Numbered from the stretch's first letter, positions 22,367 to 30,987 are shown. The stretch: 64,000 nt of DNA from Microbispora sp. ZYX-F-249 (GCF_039649665.1 NZ_JBDJAW010000025.1:57435-121434), one strand, 5' to 3'. Translations and numbers: made by a program. The notes: generated from the sequence alone by a model not told the origin.

Positions 22367-24476
22367 TCTCCACCTTTCCGGTAGACGTGAGCACGGGCGT
22401 CCGCCCGGACGACGTGACGGGCAGGCGCGCCCGCACCCGCGTGCCTGCGGGCTCCACGGCGGTGACCGTGCACGACCCGCCGAGTTCGGCGGCCCGTTCG
22501 CGCAACGACACCAGTCCCACGCCGGCCACCGTCTCCGGGGGGAGGCCGACTCCGTCGTCGACGACCACCACGTCGAGGTGCCCCTCGTCGACGTCGCGGA
22601 TCAGCGACACCACGCACTCGCCGGCCTTCGCGTGCCGCACCACGTTGGTGATCGCCTCCGACGCGATCCGGTAGGCCGCCACCTCCACGGCGGCCGGCAG
22701 ACCGGCGAGGTCGCCCCGCTCCTCGACCCGGACGGTCAGGCCCGGGGCGCGCAGCCGCTCCGCCTGCTGGCGGATCGCGCCGACCAGGCCGACGTCGTCG
22801 AGCGCGGGCGGGCGCAGGCCGTGCACCAGCCGCCGTACCTCGGCGAGCATCCCGGTCAGCTCCTGACGGGCCGTGCCGAGGATCCGGTCGGCGTCCTCGC
22901 TCGACCGGCGGGCGGTGATCCGGGCCGTGTCGATCCGGGACGCGACCGCCGCGAGAGTGGGGCCGAGGCCGTCGTGGAGCTCGCGGCGCAGGCGGCGCCG
23001 CTCGTCCTCGACGGCGGAGACGATGCCCTCCCGGCTGCGCTGCAGCTCCTCCGCGAGGCGTACGGCACGGGCCGCCGCGGCGGCCTGGCGGATCAGGTCG
23101 GCCAGCAGCCGTTCGTCACCGGCGGTGAGCCGGCGGCGGGCGGCCCGGCGCGGCAGCAGCAGCCGCCCGATGCGCTCACCCCGGTAGGTGATGGGAAGCG
23201 CCTGCGTCTCGGCGGGACGCTCGCCGTCCTCCACGAGCAGCACTTCGCCGCTGACCTGGGTGATCTCCACGCCCACGTAGGGCGTGCGGAAGGCCTGGGC
23301 CACCGTACGGGCCAGCGTGACGAGCTGCGCCTCCGAGTCGTCGGTCCGCTCCAGCCGCTCGGCGAGCCCGGACATCACGTGGTAGGGGTCGTCCCGATCC
23401 CCGATGACCCAGCGCCGCACCAGGCGCCAGAGCCGGTGCCGGAGCTGGGCGTACAGGATGGCGACCGCGAAGACGGCGATGACCAGGCGCTCCCCCTCGT
23501 TGAGGCGCGGCCCGAGCAGCCGGCCCGCACCGCCGAGGACCAGCAGGTCGAGGACGAACGTCAGGGCGAGCAGGAGGCCGTACACCAGCGTCCCGCCGAG
23601 CAGCCGGTCCACGTCGACGAGGTCCGGGCGCACGATCCCGATCGCGACCGACCCGGCCGTGAGGATCACGGCGATGGTCAGGCCGGCGGCGCCGAACCAG
23701 TTGGGCAGCAGCCGGAACGTCAGCATGACCAGGAGGTCGACCACGGCCGCCCACAGCAGCCAGCGCATCCGGGCACGGTCGATGCCGGTGACCGCGCGGT
23801 AGCGCCGCACCACCACGACGAACGGGGTGACCAGGCTCAGCGGGAGGCTCAGCTGAGCCACCAGCAGCACCCCGGTCCAGACGGCGTCCGGCAGCGGGAG
23901 GTAGAGCGCCTCGAGGTTCAGCGCGCGCAGCGGCGCGGGCAGCGGGGAGGACTCCGAGGTGGCCTGGGCGATGGCGGACGGCGCCGCGAGCAGGGCCAGC
24001 GGGAGCAGGCTCGTCAGCCCGAGACTGAGCAGCGAGGCGCCGCGCCACCACCCGGAGGGCAGCTTCCCGTCCGGGAACAGCAGCAGCACCAGGGGGAGCA
24101 GCAGCACCAGGCCCGCTCCGAGCCGCTGGTAGACGACGAAGGCCGCGGACGCCCCCGGGAGCGCGGGGTGGTGCGTGGTGGCGTACGCGAGCCACGACGA
24201 CGCCACCCCGTCCAGCGCCCACCAGGCGCCGAAGGCCGACATCAGGCGGCCGAGGGTGTGGCGCGGGTAGCGGCGGAGCACCACCATGCCGGCCGCGGCG
24301 AGTGCGACACCCGCTGTCGCGTCGACCGCGCCCGGCTGCAGTTCGAGCACGGCGCGGTGGGCCTGCGGCACCCGCAGGTCGATCAGCGCCGCCACCAGTG
24401 TGGCGGTCACGGCGATCGCGAGGAGCACAGGCCCGAGGCTCAGGCGCGAAAGCCGACGAACCGTCCCAATCTGCAC
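22356..24476 (-). CDS. NarL-type sensor histidine kinase with large membrane domain
   Basis: A 706-residue kinase. The first half has about ten hydrophobic segments, giving a membrane sensor domain. A GAF-like region follows (PYVGVEITQVSGEVLLVEDG, then LPITYRGERIGRLLLP). The HisKA_3 phospho-acceptor is in RRRLRRELHDGLGP, and the HATPase_c domain has YRIASEAITNVVRHAK (N box), VVDDGVGLP and GVGLVSLRERAAELGG. It is unusually large for a NarL-type kinase. The signal is unknown. Its promoter region is shared with the divergent membrane-protein gene at 24666. Confidence 0.92.
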   Translation of the reverse strand: MQIGTVRRLSRLSLGPVLLAIAVTATLVAALIDLRVPQAHRAVLELQPGAVDATAGVALAAAGMVVLRRYPRHTLGRLMSAFGAWWALDGVASSWLAYATTHHPALPGASAAFVVYQRLGAGLVLLLPLVLLLFPDGKLPSGWWRGASLLSLGLTSLLPLALLAAPSAIAQATSESSPLPAPLRALNLEALYLPLPDAVWTGVLLVAQLSLPLSLVTPFVVVVRRYRAVTGIDRARMRWLLWAAVVDLLVMLTFRLLPNWFGAAGLTIAVILTAGSVAIGIVRPDLVDVDRLLGGTLVYGLLLALTFVLDLLVLGGAGRLLGPRLNEGERLVIAVFAVAILYAQLRHRLWRLVRRWVIGDRDDPYHVMSGLAERLERTDDSEAQLVTLARTVAQAFRTPYVGVEITQVSGEVLLVEDGERPAETQALPITYRGERIGRLLLPRRAARRRLTAGDERLLADLIRQAAAAARAVRLAEELQRSREGIVSAVEDERRRLRRELHDGLGPTLAAVASRIDTARITARRSSEDADRILGTARQELTGMLAEVRRLVHGLRPPALDDVGLVGAIRQQAERLRAPGLTVRVEERGDLAGLPAAVEVAAYRIASEAITNVVRHAKAGECVVSLIRDVDEGHLDVVVVDDGVGLPPETVAGVGLVSLRERAAELGGSCTVTAVEPAGTRVRARLPVTSSGRTPVLTSTGKVENDR

Positions 24477-24507
24477 CAGGAAAGTGTGCCCTCGGCAGGT
24501 GCCCGAT

Positions 24508-24541
24508 GTCCCTAGGACGCACGTCCCATCTGTCCTGGGAC
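24508..24541. promoter_or_regulatory. Inverted GTCC/GGAC repeats between kinase and membrane-protein genes
   Basis: GTCCCTAGGAC at 24508-24518 is an 11-base palindrome with one central base pair off; GTCCCA at 24523-24528 pairs with TGGGAC at 24536-24541. NarL-family regulators often bind such GGGAC/GTCCC half-sites. The location between the two divergent genes fits autoregulation plus control of the membrane protein. Confidence 0.5.
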
Positions 24542-24665
24542 GCGAGAGATGCCGGGAATCGGGACACGAGGCCCTGACGACCTGGGCCGGTGGTTCGTGA
24601 GGATCGTCCTCGTCGCCGCGGCGACCGCCGCCGCCATCGAAACCCGCTGCTCAGAAGGAACGACG

Positions 24666-25295
24666 ATGACCCTCCACACCCAGCCCAGCACCCGCGCCGC
24701 CGACGCGTCCCCGTCCGCGCCGCTCGCCGAGGCGACCGTACGCCGGCTCGCGCTGGGCCTTTCCACCGGCGCACTGGCCTGGTCCGCCGTCAGCTTCCTC
24801 TACGGATTCAACCCCGCCACCGAGACGGGAGTGAAGATCACCGACCTGGGCGGCCTGGCGTTCCAGTTCGGCGCCCTGTCCCTCCTCGCGGTCATGGTCC
24901 GTACGAGGGCGACCGGGGTGAGCCGCGTGGCCCGCGCGATGCTGCAGGTCGAGCGGGTGCTGCTGGCCCTGGCGATGGCGTGGAGCGTCTTCCACGCGTT
25001 CCTGCCCGGCCAGCGGGACAGCGTCTGGCTGGGGATCCTCGACGCGTTCTGGCCGCTGTCGATGCTGGGCATGTTCGTGATCGGTATCAAGGTCGCCGTC
25101 GCCGGGCGGTGGCGCGGGGCGGCCCGCTTCTGGCCGCTCGTCGCCGAGAGCTGGGTGGTCGTCACCCTCCCGACCATGGCGATCCTCGGCACGTCCGTGT
25201 CGGACGTCGTCGGCGCGGCCCACCTGCTCGTGGGCTACACCACGCTCGGCCTCATCATCGCGTTCCGTCCCGAGCTCGTACGCGGCGCGAGCTGA
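24666..25295 (+). CDS. Integral membrane protein, likely target of the adjacent two-component system
   Basis: A 209-residue protein with five to six hydrophobic segments (first at about 26-45, last at about 180-200). The N-terminal 20 residues are polar and rich in Ser, Thr and Pro. No transporter or enzyme signature is visible. I placed the start at the ATG at 24666 (AAGGA upstream), not at the earlier in-frame codons, which lack a ribosome site. Divergent from the kinase gene, with candidate response-regulator sites between. Confidence 0.75.
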   Translation: MTLHTQPSTRAADASPSAPLAEATVRRLALGLSTGALAWSAVSFLYGFNPATETGVKITDLGGLAFQFGALSLLAVMVRTRATGVSRVARAMLQVERVLLALAMAWSVFHAFLPGQRDSVWLGILDAFWPLSMLGMFVIGIKVAVAGRWRGAARFWPLVAESWVVVTLPTMAILGTSVSDVVGAAHLLVGYTTLGLIIAFRPELVRGAS

Positions 25296-25308
25296 ACGCC
25301 CTACCGGC

Positions 25309-26169
25309 TCAGCGAGCCGGGGCCGCGACACCCGTGACCCGGACGAGATCGAGCTTGGTCTCGTCCTCGCTGCCTGGTACGGCCGTGTAGACGACGATCT
25401 TCAGATCGGTGTCGGAGTCGCAGAGCACGTCGCAGTCGACCGTGACGTCCCCCACCGCCGGATGCCGGATCGTCTTGCGATCCTCCGCGTGGCCGCCCAC
25501 GGCGCCGGAGTGCCACAGCTCGGCGAAGCGGGCGTTCCCGGCCAGCGTCCGGCGGATCAGCTCGCTCAGGCGCGTGTCCTCCGGGTAGCGGCCGGACGCG
25601 CGCCGCAGGTCGGCGACGATCGCCCGGTCGGTCGCGTCCGCGTTCTCGGAGACGACGGGCCAGGCCGCCAGGCGCGTGCGATCGGACGCCGCGGGGAAGC
25701 GCGAACGCACCAGGTTCCGCTCCTCCGGCGGGACCACGGAGGGGTCGCCGAGGAGCGCCGCCCAGCCGCGGTTCCACCACAGCAGCCGCCAGTCCGCGGC
25801 GAACACGGCGACCGGCGCGTCCCCGAGCCGGGTGAGCAGCCGCTGCATTCCGGGCGGGATGTGGTCGCTGATCACGCCGTCCCGGGGCGGTTGCAGCCCG
25901 GCGAGGCGGTAGAGGTGGTCGCGCTCGGCCCGGCTGAGCTGGAGCGCCCGTGCCAGCGCGGCGGCGACCTGCGCCGACGGCGTGGTGGCCCGGCCCTGCT
26001 CCAGCCGGACGACGTAGTCCACCGAGACGCCCGCGAGGTCGGCGAGCTCCTCGCGGCGCAGCCCGGCCGCACGGCGTACGCGGCCTGCGGGCAGGCCGAC
26101 CGCCGCGGGGGAGAGCCGGTCGCGCCACGCGCGGATCGTCGAGCCCAGGCTCGTCTCGTCTGTGGTCAT
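25309..26169 (-). CDS. XRE-family regulator with MmyB-like ligand domain
   Basis: A 286-residue regulator. The N-terminal HTH has the family pattern GLRREELADLAGVSVDYVVRLEQGRATTPS at about 33-62, and the long C-terminal domain is the MmyB type, which in MmyB-like proteins binds a fatty-acid-like ligand in a PAS-like fold. It carries WRLLWWNRGWAALLGDPS, typical of this domain. Such genes are very often divergent from an SDR gene, as here. The intergenic region holds GGTGGTACTGCC-TGTCCTACC, a likely operator. Confidence 0.92.
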   Translation of the reverse strand: MTTDETSLGSTIRAWRDRLSPAAVGLPAGRVRRAAGLRREELADLAGVSVDYVVRLEQGRATTPSAQVAAALARALQLSRAERDHLYRLAGLQPPRDGVISDHIPPGMQRLLTRLGDAPVAVFAADWRLLWWNRGWAALLGDPSVVPPEERNLVRSRFPAASDRTRLAAWPVVSENADATDRAIVADLRRASGRYPEDTRLSELIRRTLAGNARFAELWHSGAVGGHAEDRKTIRHPAVGDVTVDCDVLCDSDTDLKIVVYTAVPGSEDETKLDLVRVTGVAAPAR

Positions 26170-26271
26170 ACGCCCATTCTGCGTGGGCCGCGGGACCCCA
26201 GGGTGGTACTGCCTGTCCTACCGGAGCGCTCTCCCTGGTTGTCCGCGCCCCGTCCGGCGATGCTTCCAACC

Positions 26272-26967
26272 ATGACGATCACCTTCATCACCGGGGCCAA
26301 CAAGGGCCTCGGCTTCGAGACCGCCCGCCGCCTCATCGACCTCGGCCACACCGTCGTCATCGGCGCACGGGACCCCGAGCGCGGGCAGACGGCGGCCGAC
26401 AAGCTCGGCGCGCGCTTCGTGCGGATCGACGTGGCGGACGACGCGTCCGTCGCCGCCGCGGCGGCCGACGTCGCCGCGCACGAGGGCCGCGTCGACGTCC
26501 TGATCAACAACGCGGGAATCATCGGCCCGCGCGTGCCCGCCGAGGAGCTGATCGCGGACCACGCCCTCGAGGTCTACCAGACGAACGTCGTGGGCGTCAT
26601 CCGCGTGACGAGCGCCTTCCTGCCGCTCCTGCGGCGGTCGGAGCACCCGGCGATCGTCAACGTCAGCAGCGGCACGGGCTCGTTCGCGCTGACCCACGAC
26701 CCGGCCCGCGTGGAGTCCACGGTGGTGGGGCCGCTCTACACGTCCTCGAAGTCCGCGGTGACCATGCTCACCACGCAGTACGCGAAGGCGCTGCCCGGCA
26801 TCCGGGTCAACGCCGCCGACCCCGGCTACACCGCGACCGACCTCAACGGGCACAGTGGCACCCAGACCGTGACGGAGGGGACCGACGCGATCGTGGCGCT
26901 CGCGACCGAGGGACCGGACGGCGGGACGGGCCGGTTCGTCGACCGCTTCGGCCCCGTGCCCTGGTGA
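26272..26967 (+). CDS. Short-chain dehydrogenase under XRE control
   Basis: A 231-residue SDR. TGANKGLGFE is the cofactor loop, DVLINNAGI follows at about residues 77-85, and the catalytic Ser (VNVSSGTGS) and Y-T-S-S-K are present. The Asn-Lys in the loop and the R after the second strand (IGARDPERG) suggest NADP(H), as in carbonyl-reductase-like members. The substrate is unknown. It is divergent from the MmyB-like regulator gene, a standard regulator-target pair. Confidence 0.92.
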   Translation: MTITFITGANKGLGFETARRLIDLGHTVVIGARDPERGQTAADKLGARFVRIDVADDASVAAAAADVAAHEGRVDVLINNAGIIGPRVPAEELIADHALEVYQTNVVGVIRVTSAFLPLLRRSEHPAIVNVSSGTGSFALTHDPARVESTVVGPLYTSSKSAVTMLTTQYAKALPGIRVNAADPGYTATDLNGHSGTQTVTEGTDAIVALATEGPDGGTGRFVDRFGPVPW

Positions 26968-27011
26968 CGGCCCTCCGGCCCTGTGCCCTGGTCGTCGCGG
27001 GGCCGCGCCGG

Positions 27012-27380
27012 TCAGGACAGGGCCTCGATCACCCGCCTGCGCAGCAGGGGCTCGTGGCCGGGGCCGGCGTGGAGCGTCAGGGTCAGCCCGGACTCGGCGG
27101 CGCCGGCCAGGACGGCCAGCAGCGTGGCGAACTGCCCGGGAGGCTCGGCGTCGAGCAGTTCCTCGGCGTGTCTCACGACCAGACGGGTCGGCCCGATGTC
27201 GCGCAGGGAGTCGGTGAGGGCGTCCCAGTTGCGGCCGAAGTAGGCGGGGAGGCACAGAACCCGTGCCACCTCCTCGAAGAAGGCGGCACGGGTCCGGCAG
27301 GCCCGTCCCTCGACGACCGCCGGGGCCGGGGCGGTGGTCACCGTGAGCCACGGAGGCAGCGGGCGTGCGGCGGAGGCCAT
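27012..27380 (-). CDS. Barstar-family ribonuclease inhibitor
   Basis: A 122-residue protein of the barstar family. The FFEEVARVLCLPAYFGRNWDALTDSLRDIG stretch is the family core: the helix and Asp/Glu residues that plug the active site of barnase-type RNases. It follows the secreted RNase gene after eight bases on the same strand. It should protect the producer from any enzyme that stays or folds inside the cell. The N-terminus (about 25 residues) is longer than in barstar itself. Confidence 0.9.
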   Translation of the reverse strand: MASAARPLPPWLTVTTAPAPAVVEGRACRTRAAFFEEVARVLCLPAYFGRNWDALTDSLRDIGPTRLVVRHAEELLDAEPPGQFATLLAVLAGAAESGLTLTLHAGPGHEPLLRRRVIEALS

Positions 27381-27388
27381 GACGGGTC

Positions 27389-27802
27389 CTAGAGCCGGTA
27401 GAAGTCGGTGTAGTGGTTGGGCGAGAACCAGGTCACGCCCGTGCCGCGGTCGACGACGATCCGGTACGCGTCACGCGAGGCGCCACGCGCCCTGGAGTAG
27501 ACGTCGTACTCGTAGTAGGTGGCGCCGCCGGGAAGCTGGCCCTCCCGGTTGTAGAAGCGCCCGCCGGTGTAGTTGTACTTGCCGTCGGGCCAGGAGTACC
27601 AGCCGCTGCTGGTGGGATACCCCTTCCCGGCCCAGATCGCGTTCGCCGAGCGGGCGTCGGCGCAGCGGGAGATCGAGCAGGAGCCGTAGACCGAGGCGTG
27701 GGCGGGGACGGCGCCGGTCACTGCGGTGAGGGCCACGATGGCGGCGATCACGACGGTGAGCCGTCCCGCCCGGGACGGCCGGAAGCGTCGCGGAGTCTGC
27801 AC
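27389..27802 (-). CDS. Secreted guanyl-specific ribonuclease (N1/T1-barnase superfamily)
   Basis: A 137-residue exported RNase. The signal peptide runs to about residue 37 (LTVVIAAIVALTAVTGAVPAHA). The mature part has the family end: FYNREGQLP, then YYEYDVYS (catalytic Glu), ASRDAYRIVVDR (Arg) and SPNHYTDFYRL (His), and two Cys near its start. It should cleave RNA after G, outside the producer. The start is the GTG at 27802 with AAGGAGGT upstream; the longer frame lacks a ribosome site and breaks the signal-peptide pattern. The barstar gene follows at once. It may serve in competition or scavenging. Confidence 0.9.
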   Translation of the reverse strand: MQTPRRFRPSRAGRLTVVIAAIVALTAVTGAVPAHASVYGSCSISRCADARSANAIWAGKGYPTSSGWYSWPDGKYNYTGGRFYNREGQLPGGATYYEYDVYSRARGASRDAYRIVVDRGTGVTWFSPNHYTDFYRL

Positions 27803-27954
27803 GAGACCTCCTTGTGGGGGCGAGGGGACAGACACTCGCCAGCATCACCTCGGAACCGGGCCGGACCAAGGCCGACGCGGTGAACTTTCGCCGTCTTCTC
27901 TCGTATGCCCCGATGTGAGCCTCGGCTTCCCCTGAGCCGCGCCAGGATTGCCGT

Positions 27955-28773
27955 ATGAGCGAAGCCCTGGACGCGACGTGTGCGCCGGACCCGGTGACGA
28001 AGGCCGGCTATGTGCTGGAGTTCGAGGACACCTTCGAGGGCGGCGTGCTCGACGAGAGCCGCTGGATCCCGCGTTACCTGCCTCAATGGACCACGCATGC
28101 GGCCTCGGCGGCCCGATACCGGGTGGGCGACGGCTGCCTGCGCCTGTTGATCGAGGAGGACCAGCCGCCGTGGTCACCGGAGACCGAGGGCCGGATGCGC
28201 GTGTCCTCACTGCAGACGGGCGTGTTCTCCGGGCCCGTGGGCAGCGGCGTCGGCCAGCACGGGCGCGGCCGGGCCGTCGTCCGCGAAGCGCAGGAGGAGG
28301 CCCGGCTCTACACCCCTCACCACGGCCTGATCGAGATGCGCGCCAGGGCCACCGGCGATCCACGCGCCATGGTCGCGCTGTGGATGATCGGCTTCGAGGA
28401 CGCGCCCGAGCGGTCCGCGGAGATCTGCGTCTGTGAGATCTTCGGACGTGACGTACGGCCGGACGCGGCGAAGGTCGGCATGGGCGTCCACCCGTTCGGC
28501 GACCCCGCGATCACCGACGACTTCGCCGCCGAGGTCCTCCCCATCGACGCGCGGGAGTTCCACGTGTACGCGGCCGAGTGGACCCCGGACCGGGTGACGT
28601 TCCTCGTGGACGGCCGGCACGTCAGGACCATCCGGCAGTCCCCGGACTATCCGATGCAGCTCATGCTCGGGATCTACGAGTTTCCCGGCGCCGAGGGGCC
28701 GGACCGGGTGGGGCCGTACCCCAAGGAGTTCGTGGTCGACTACGTGCGGGGCTACCGGCCCGTGACACGCTGA
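27955..28773 (+). CDS. GH16-like beta-glucanase-fold protein with altered active site
   Basis: A 272-residue protein of the glycoside hydrolase 16 / concanavalin-like fold: FEDTFEGGVLDESRWIPRYLPQW at the start, HHGLIEMRARATGDPRAMVALWMIG before the active site and WTPDRVTFLVDGRHVRTI after it. The active-site motif E-x-D-x-x-E reads EICVCE: both Glu (nucleophile and acid/base) remain but the middle Asp is Cys. There is no signal peptide or lectin domain, unlike most GH16 enzymes. The enzyme may be intracellular or act on a modified substrate. Confidence 0.85.
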   Translation: MSEALDATCAPDPVTKAGYVLEFEDTFEGGVLDESRWIPRYLPQWTTHAASAARYRVGDGCLRLLIEEDQPPWSPETEGRMRVSSLQTGVFSGPVGSGVGQHGRGRAVVREAQEEARLYTPHHGLIEMRARATGDPRAMVALWMIGFEDAPERSAEICVCEIFGRDVRPDAAKVGMGVHPFGDPAITDDFAAEVLPIDAREFHVYAAEWTPDRVTFLVDGRHVRTIRQSPDYPMQLMLGIYEFPGAEGPDRVGPYPKEFVVDYVRGYRPVTR

Positions 28774-28883
28774 GCCGTACCGGGGACGCGGCCGGTGGGT
28801 ATGAGGCATGTGAAGCGTCATGCCCGGATGGTCGGAGCCGATCAGCCGGCGCTCGGCCGTCCGGTGAAGGATCGGGGGATCTG

Positions 28884-29399
28884 ATGCTGAGATGGCTCAT
28901 CGTCCTGGTCGCGGCCGTGGTCGCGGCACTGTCAGGGGTCACGGCAGGCTACGCGGCGCCGCCGGATGTCAGCGACAAGGACAAGGCGTTCCTGGTCGCC
29001 GCGCATCAGGACAACCTCACGGAGATCCAGGGCGGGCAGACCGCCGAGCGGCAGGCCGCCAAGCAGTCGGTCAAGGACGCCGGCAGGAAGCTGGTGCAGG
29101 ACCACACCTCCCTCGACGCCCAGCTCAAGCGGGTGGCCGAGAAGCTGGATGTGAACCTGCCGAGCCGGCCGAGCGAGGAGCAGCAGGCCGAACTGCGCCG
29201 GCTCGCGGCCAAGAGCGGTGCCGCGTTCGACCGTGCCTGGATCGACGCACAGGTCAAGGACCACCGCAAGACCCTGCTCGCCCTGGATGAGCAGGTGTCG
29301 AGCGGATCCTCGGAGGAAGTGAAGAATTTGGCCCGGGCCGCCAAGCCGGTGGTCCAGGAGCACCTCGACCTGGTCGAGAGCATCCAGAGCGGCGAGTGA
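28884..29399 (+). CDS. Secreted DUF4142 protein
   Basis: A 171-residue exported protein. The signal peptide is IVLVAAVVAALSGVTAGYAA, cleaved at about residue 25. The rest is an all-helical DUF4142 domain: DKAFLVAAHQDNLTEIQGGQTAERQA, ending in the AWIDAQVKDHRKTLLALDEQV and LARAAKPVVQEHLDLVESI helices. The family is common in bacteria and looks ferritin-like; no function is known. The start ATG has GGGGA a few bases upstream. Confidence 0.88.
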   Translation: MLRWLIVLVAAVVAALSGVTAGYAAPPDVSDKDKAFLVAAHQDNLTEIQGGQTAERQAAKQSVKDAGRKLVQDHTSLDAQLKRVAEKLDVNLPSRPSEEQQAELRRLAAKSGAAFDRAWIDAQVKDHRKTLLALDEQVSSGSSEEVKNLARAAKPVVQEHLDLVESIQSGE

Positions 29400-29448
29400 C
29401 GACCGGTGCCGGCCGGGGCTGGTCTCCGGCCGGCACGTCCCCCCGAGC

Positions 29449-29571
29449 TCACCCGAACAGCTTGACCAGCAGCAGGATGATGAGCGCCCAGCAGACGAGA
29501 CCGGCGACCACGACCGCGATGAGGCCGCGAAGCCGATATCGCTTGCCGGGTGGGCCGGGCTGCTCGTCCAC
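29449..29571 (-). CDS. 40-residue single-span membrane peptide
   Basis: Starts with GTG at 29571 preceded by GGAGGAGAC. It encodes MDEQPGPPGK, then a basic RYRLRG and one transmembrane helix (LIAVVVAGLVCWALIILLLV). Short proteins of this type (basic, one helix, C-terminus KLFG) recur in actinomycetes as hypothetical membrane proteins. Convergent with the DUF4142 gene. Confidence 0.6.
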   Translation of the reverse strand: MDEQPGPPGKRYRLRGLIAVVVAGLVCWALIILLLVKLFG

Positions 29572-29768
29572 GTCTCCTCCACGCCGGGGTGTGTTCCGGC
29601 GGTCTGCTGATACCCCGCAGGTCACGAGCGGCTCGTCACTGATGGAGATGTGTTTGTTGCTGATCGTGACATGGCTCGCCAGGTCCCCGGTGGCACCAGT
29701 GTGAGCGGCGCCCGGCTCCCAGTCCCCCGTTTCCGCCGAGCGGCGGCGCGCATGCGTAGGGTGCGATC

Positions 29769-30227
29769 ATGCGGATCTTCACGAATCTCGCCGAACTCAA
29801 GGCGGCCAAGGGCGAACATCTCGGGTACAGCGACTGGCGGGAGATCAGTCAGGAGAGAGTGGATCTCTTCGCCGACGCGACGGACGACCACCAGTGGATC
29901 CACGTGGACCCGGAACGGGCGAAGGACGGCCCGTTCGGCGGCACCATCGGGCACGGGTACCTCACGCTTTCGCTGCTGCCGACGCTGGTGAGCGAGTTGT
30001 ATCAGGTCGGCGGCCTGCGCATGGCCATCAACTACGGGCTCAACAAGGTGCGCTTCCCCCGGCCGGTTCCCGTCGGGTCCCGCGTACGGGCCGGGGCCGA
30101 GATCGCCGACGTCAAGGGAACCCCGTCGGGCACCCTCGTGAACCTGCGCGTCACGATCGAGGTCGAGGGGGTCGACAGGCCGGCCTGCATCGCCGACACG
30201 CTCACGCTCTTCGTTCCGCAGGAGTGA
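29769..30227 (+). CDS. MaoC-family (R)-specific enoyl-CoA hydratase
   Basis: A 152-residue single hot-dog-fold hydratase. The catalytic Asp and His lie in DATDDHQWIHVD, and PFGGTIGHGYLTLSL is the hydratase-2 motif that follows. YGLNKVRFPRPVPVGS is the next typical stretch. It hydrates trans-2-enoyl-CoA and could feed PHA synthesis or beta-oxidation. It is monocistronic, just before the tRNA-Arg gene. Confidence 0.95.
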   Translation: MRIFTNLAELKAAKGEHLGYSDWREISQERVDLFADATDDHQWIHVDPERAKDGPFGGTIGHGYLTLSLLPTLVSELYQVGGLRMAINYGLNKVRFPRPVPVGSRVRAGAEIADVKGTPSGTLVNLRVTIEVEGVDRPACIADTLTLFVPQE

Positions 30228-30366
30228 CCTCTCTCGCCCTCGGTAGGGCTCCGATAGTACGGGGGCGGCTTGACCGGGGGCGGAGCAGTTTATTGGCGCA
30301 AGCAGGGGTGAGGGGTCTGGTAGAGTTACACCCGTTGCCGGGCACCGCAGGTGAACAGGCAGCAAA

Positions 30367-30439
30367 GCGGCCGTAGCTCAATGGATAGAGCATCTGACTA
30401 CGGATCAGAAGGTTAGGGGTTCGAGTCCTCTCGGCCGCG
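30367..30439 (+). tRNA. tRNA-Arg(ACG)
   Basis: The acceptor arm GCGGCCG pairs with CGGCCGC (30432-30438), discriminator G. D arm GCTC...GAGC, anticodon stem TCTGA/TCAGA around CT-ACG-GA, T arm AGGGG-TTCGAGT-CCTCT. CCA is not encoded. A terminator follows. Confidence 0.95.
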
Positions 30440-30449
30440 CCCAACTCAA

Positions 30450-30482
30450 GGGCCCATTCCGAACATCGGGGTGGGCCTTTTT
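30450..30482 (+). terminator. Terminator after tRNA-Arg
   Basis: GGCCCATTCC and GGGGTGGGCC form a stem (with G-T pairs) around GAACATC, followed by TTTTT. Immediately after it, TACAGCA occurs twice within 20 bases (about 30490-30510). Confidence 0.75.
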
Positions 30483-30516
30483 GATCTCTGTACAGCAGGT
30501 GATACAGCAACGGCAT

Positions 30517-30987
30517 CTACTGGCGATCCCAGAGGTCCCGACCGTCGCGGCCTGAGGGGTCCATGGTGAGTAGGTCCTCGTGAAGATGCCGGACCGCTCT
30601 GCCTGTTAGTTCACCCGAGGCTGTGGTCTCCATCAGTCGCCAGCCAGGGGAAACGTCTGGTGCTTCGCTGTCGCGGCCGGCGGCTGTGAGGTTGTAGAGC
30701 AACCCGAACACCGCCTCATAGGCGGCGACTCGCGCGAGCTGGGCGAGGTCGTGGCGGTCCGCACCGTGGGCGAGTAGCCGGGCCGCGGCCGGGATGTTCT
30801 CCAAGGCGCCTGGAGCAGCCCAACTGTCGATCAGCTCCGGCCAGACGCGTCGTAGCGCGAGAAAGCGAGCCAGCTGAGGGATGCCTTCCGATATCTCGGA
30901 GAGAGCCCAACTATCGGGATCAGCCGCACCCAGTGCCGCGAAGCTATCCCGCAAGGCGAGCAGTGCGGCGGGATCTTCGTCATTCAT
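30517..30987 (-). CDS. Conserved hypothetical protein next to tRNA-Arg
   Basis: A 156-residue soluble helical protein starting MNDEDPAALLAL at 30987, without a strong ribosome site. It is rich in Ala, Leu and Arg and has the segments LSEISEGIPQLARFLALRRV and LARVAAYEAVFGLLYNLTAAG. I see no enzyme motif. Its 3' end stops about 30 bases from the terminator that follows tRNA-Arg, so it could be leftover cargo of an element once integrated there. Function unknown. Confidence 0.6.
   Translation of the reverse strand: MNDEDPAALLALRDSFAALGAADPDSWALSEISEGIPQLARFLALRRVWPELIDSWAAPGALENIPAAARLLAHGADRHDLAQLARVAAYEAVFGLLYNLTAAGRDSEAPDVSPGWRLMETTASGELTGRAVRHLHEDLLTMDPSGRDGRDLWDRQ

Noticed and set aside
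22083..24515. 810-residue open frame opposite the histidine kinase gene
   Set aside because: A high-GC shadow: His/Gln/Arg/Gly-rich composition and no motifs, while the minus strand encodes a complete kinase.
30202..30516. 104-residue frame containing RTRTPNLLIRSQMLYPLSYG
   Set aside because: This is the tRNA-Arg gene read from its antisense strand, a well-known false gene.
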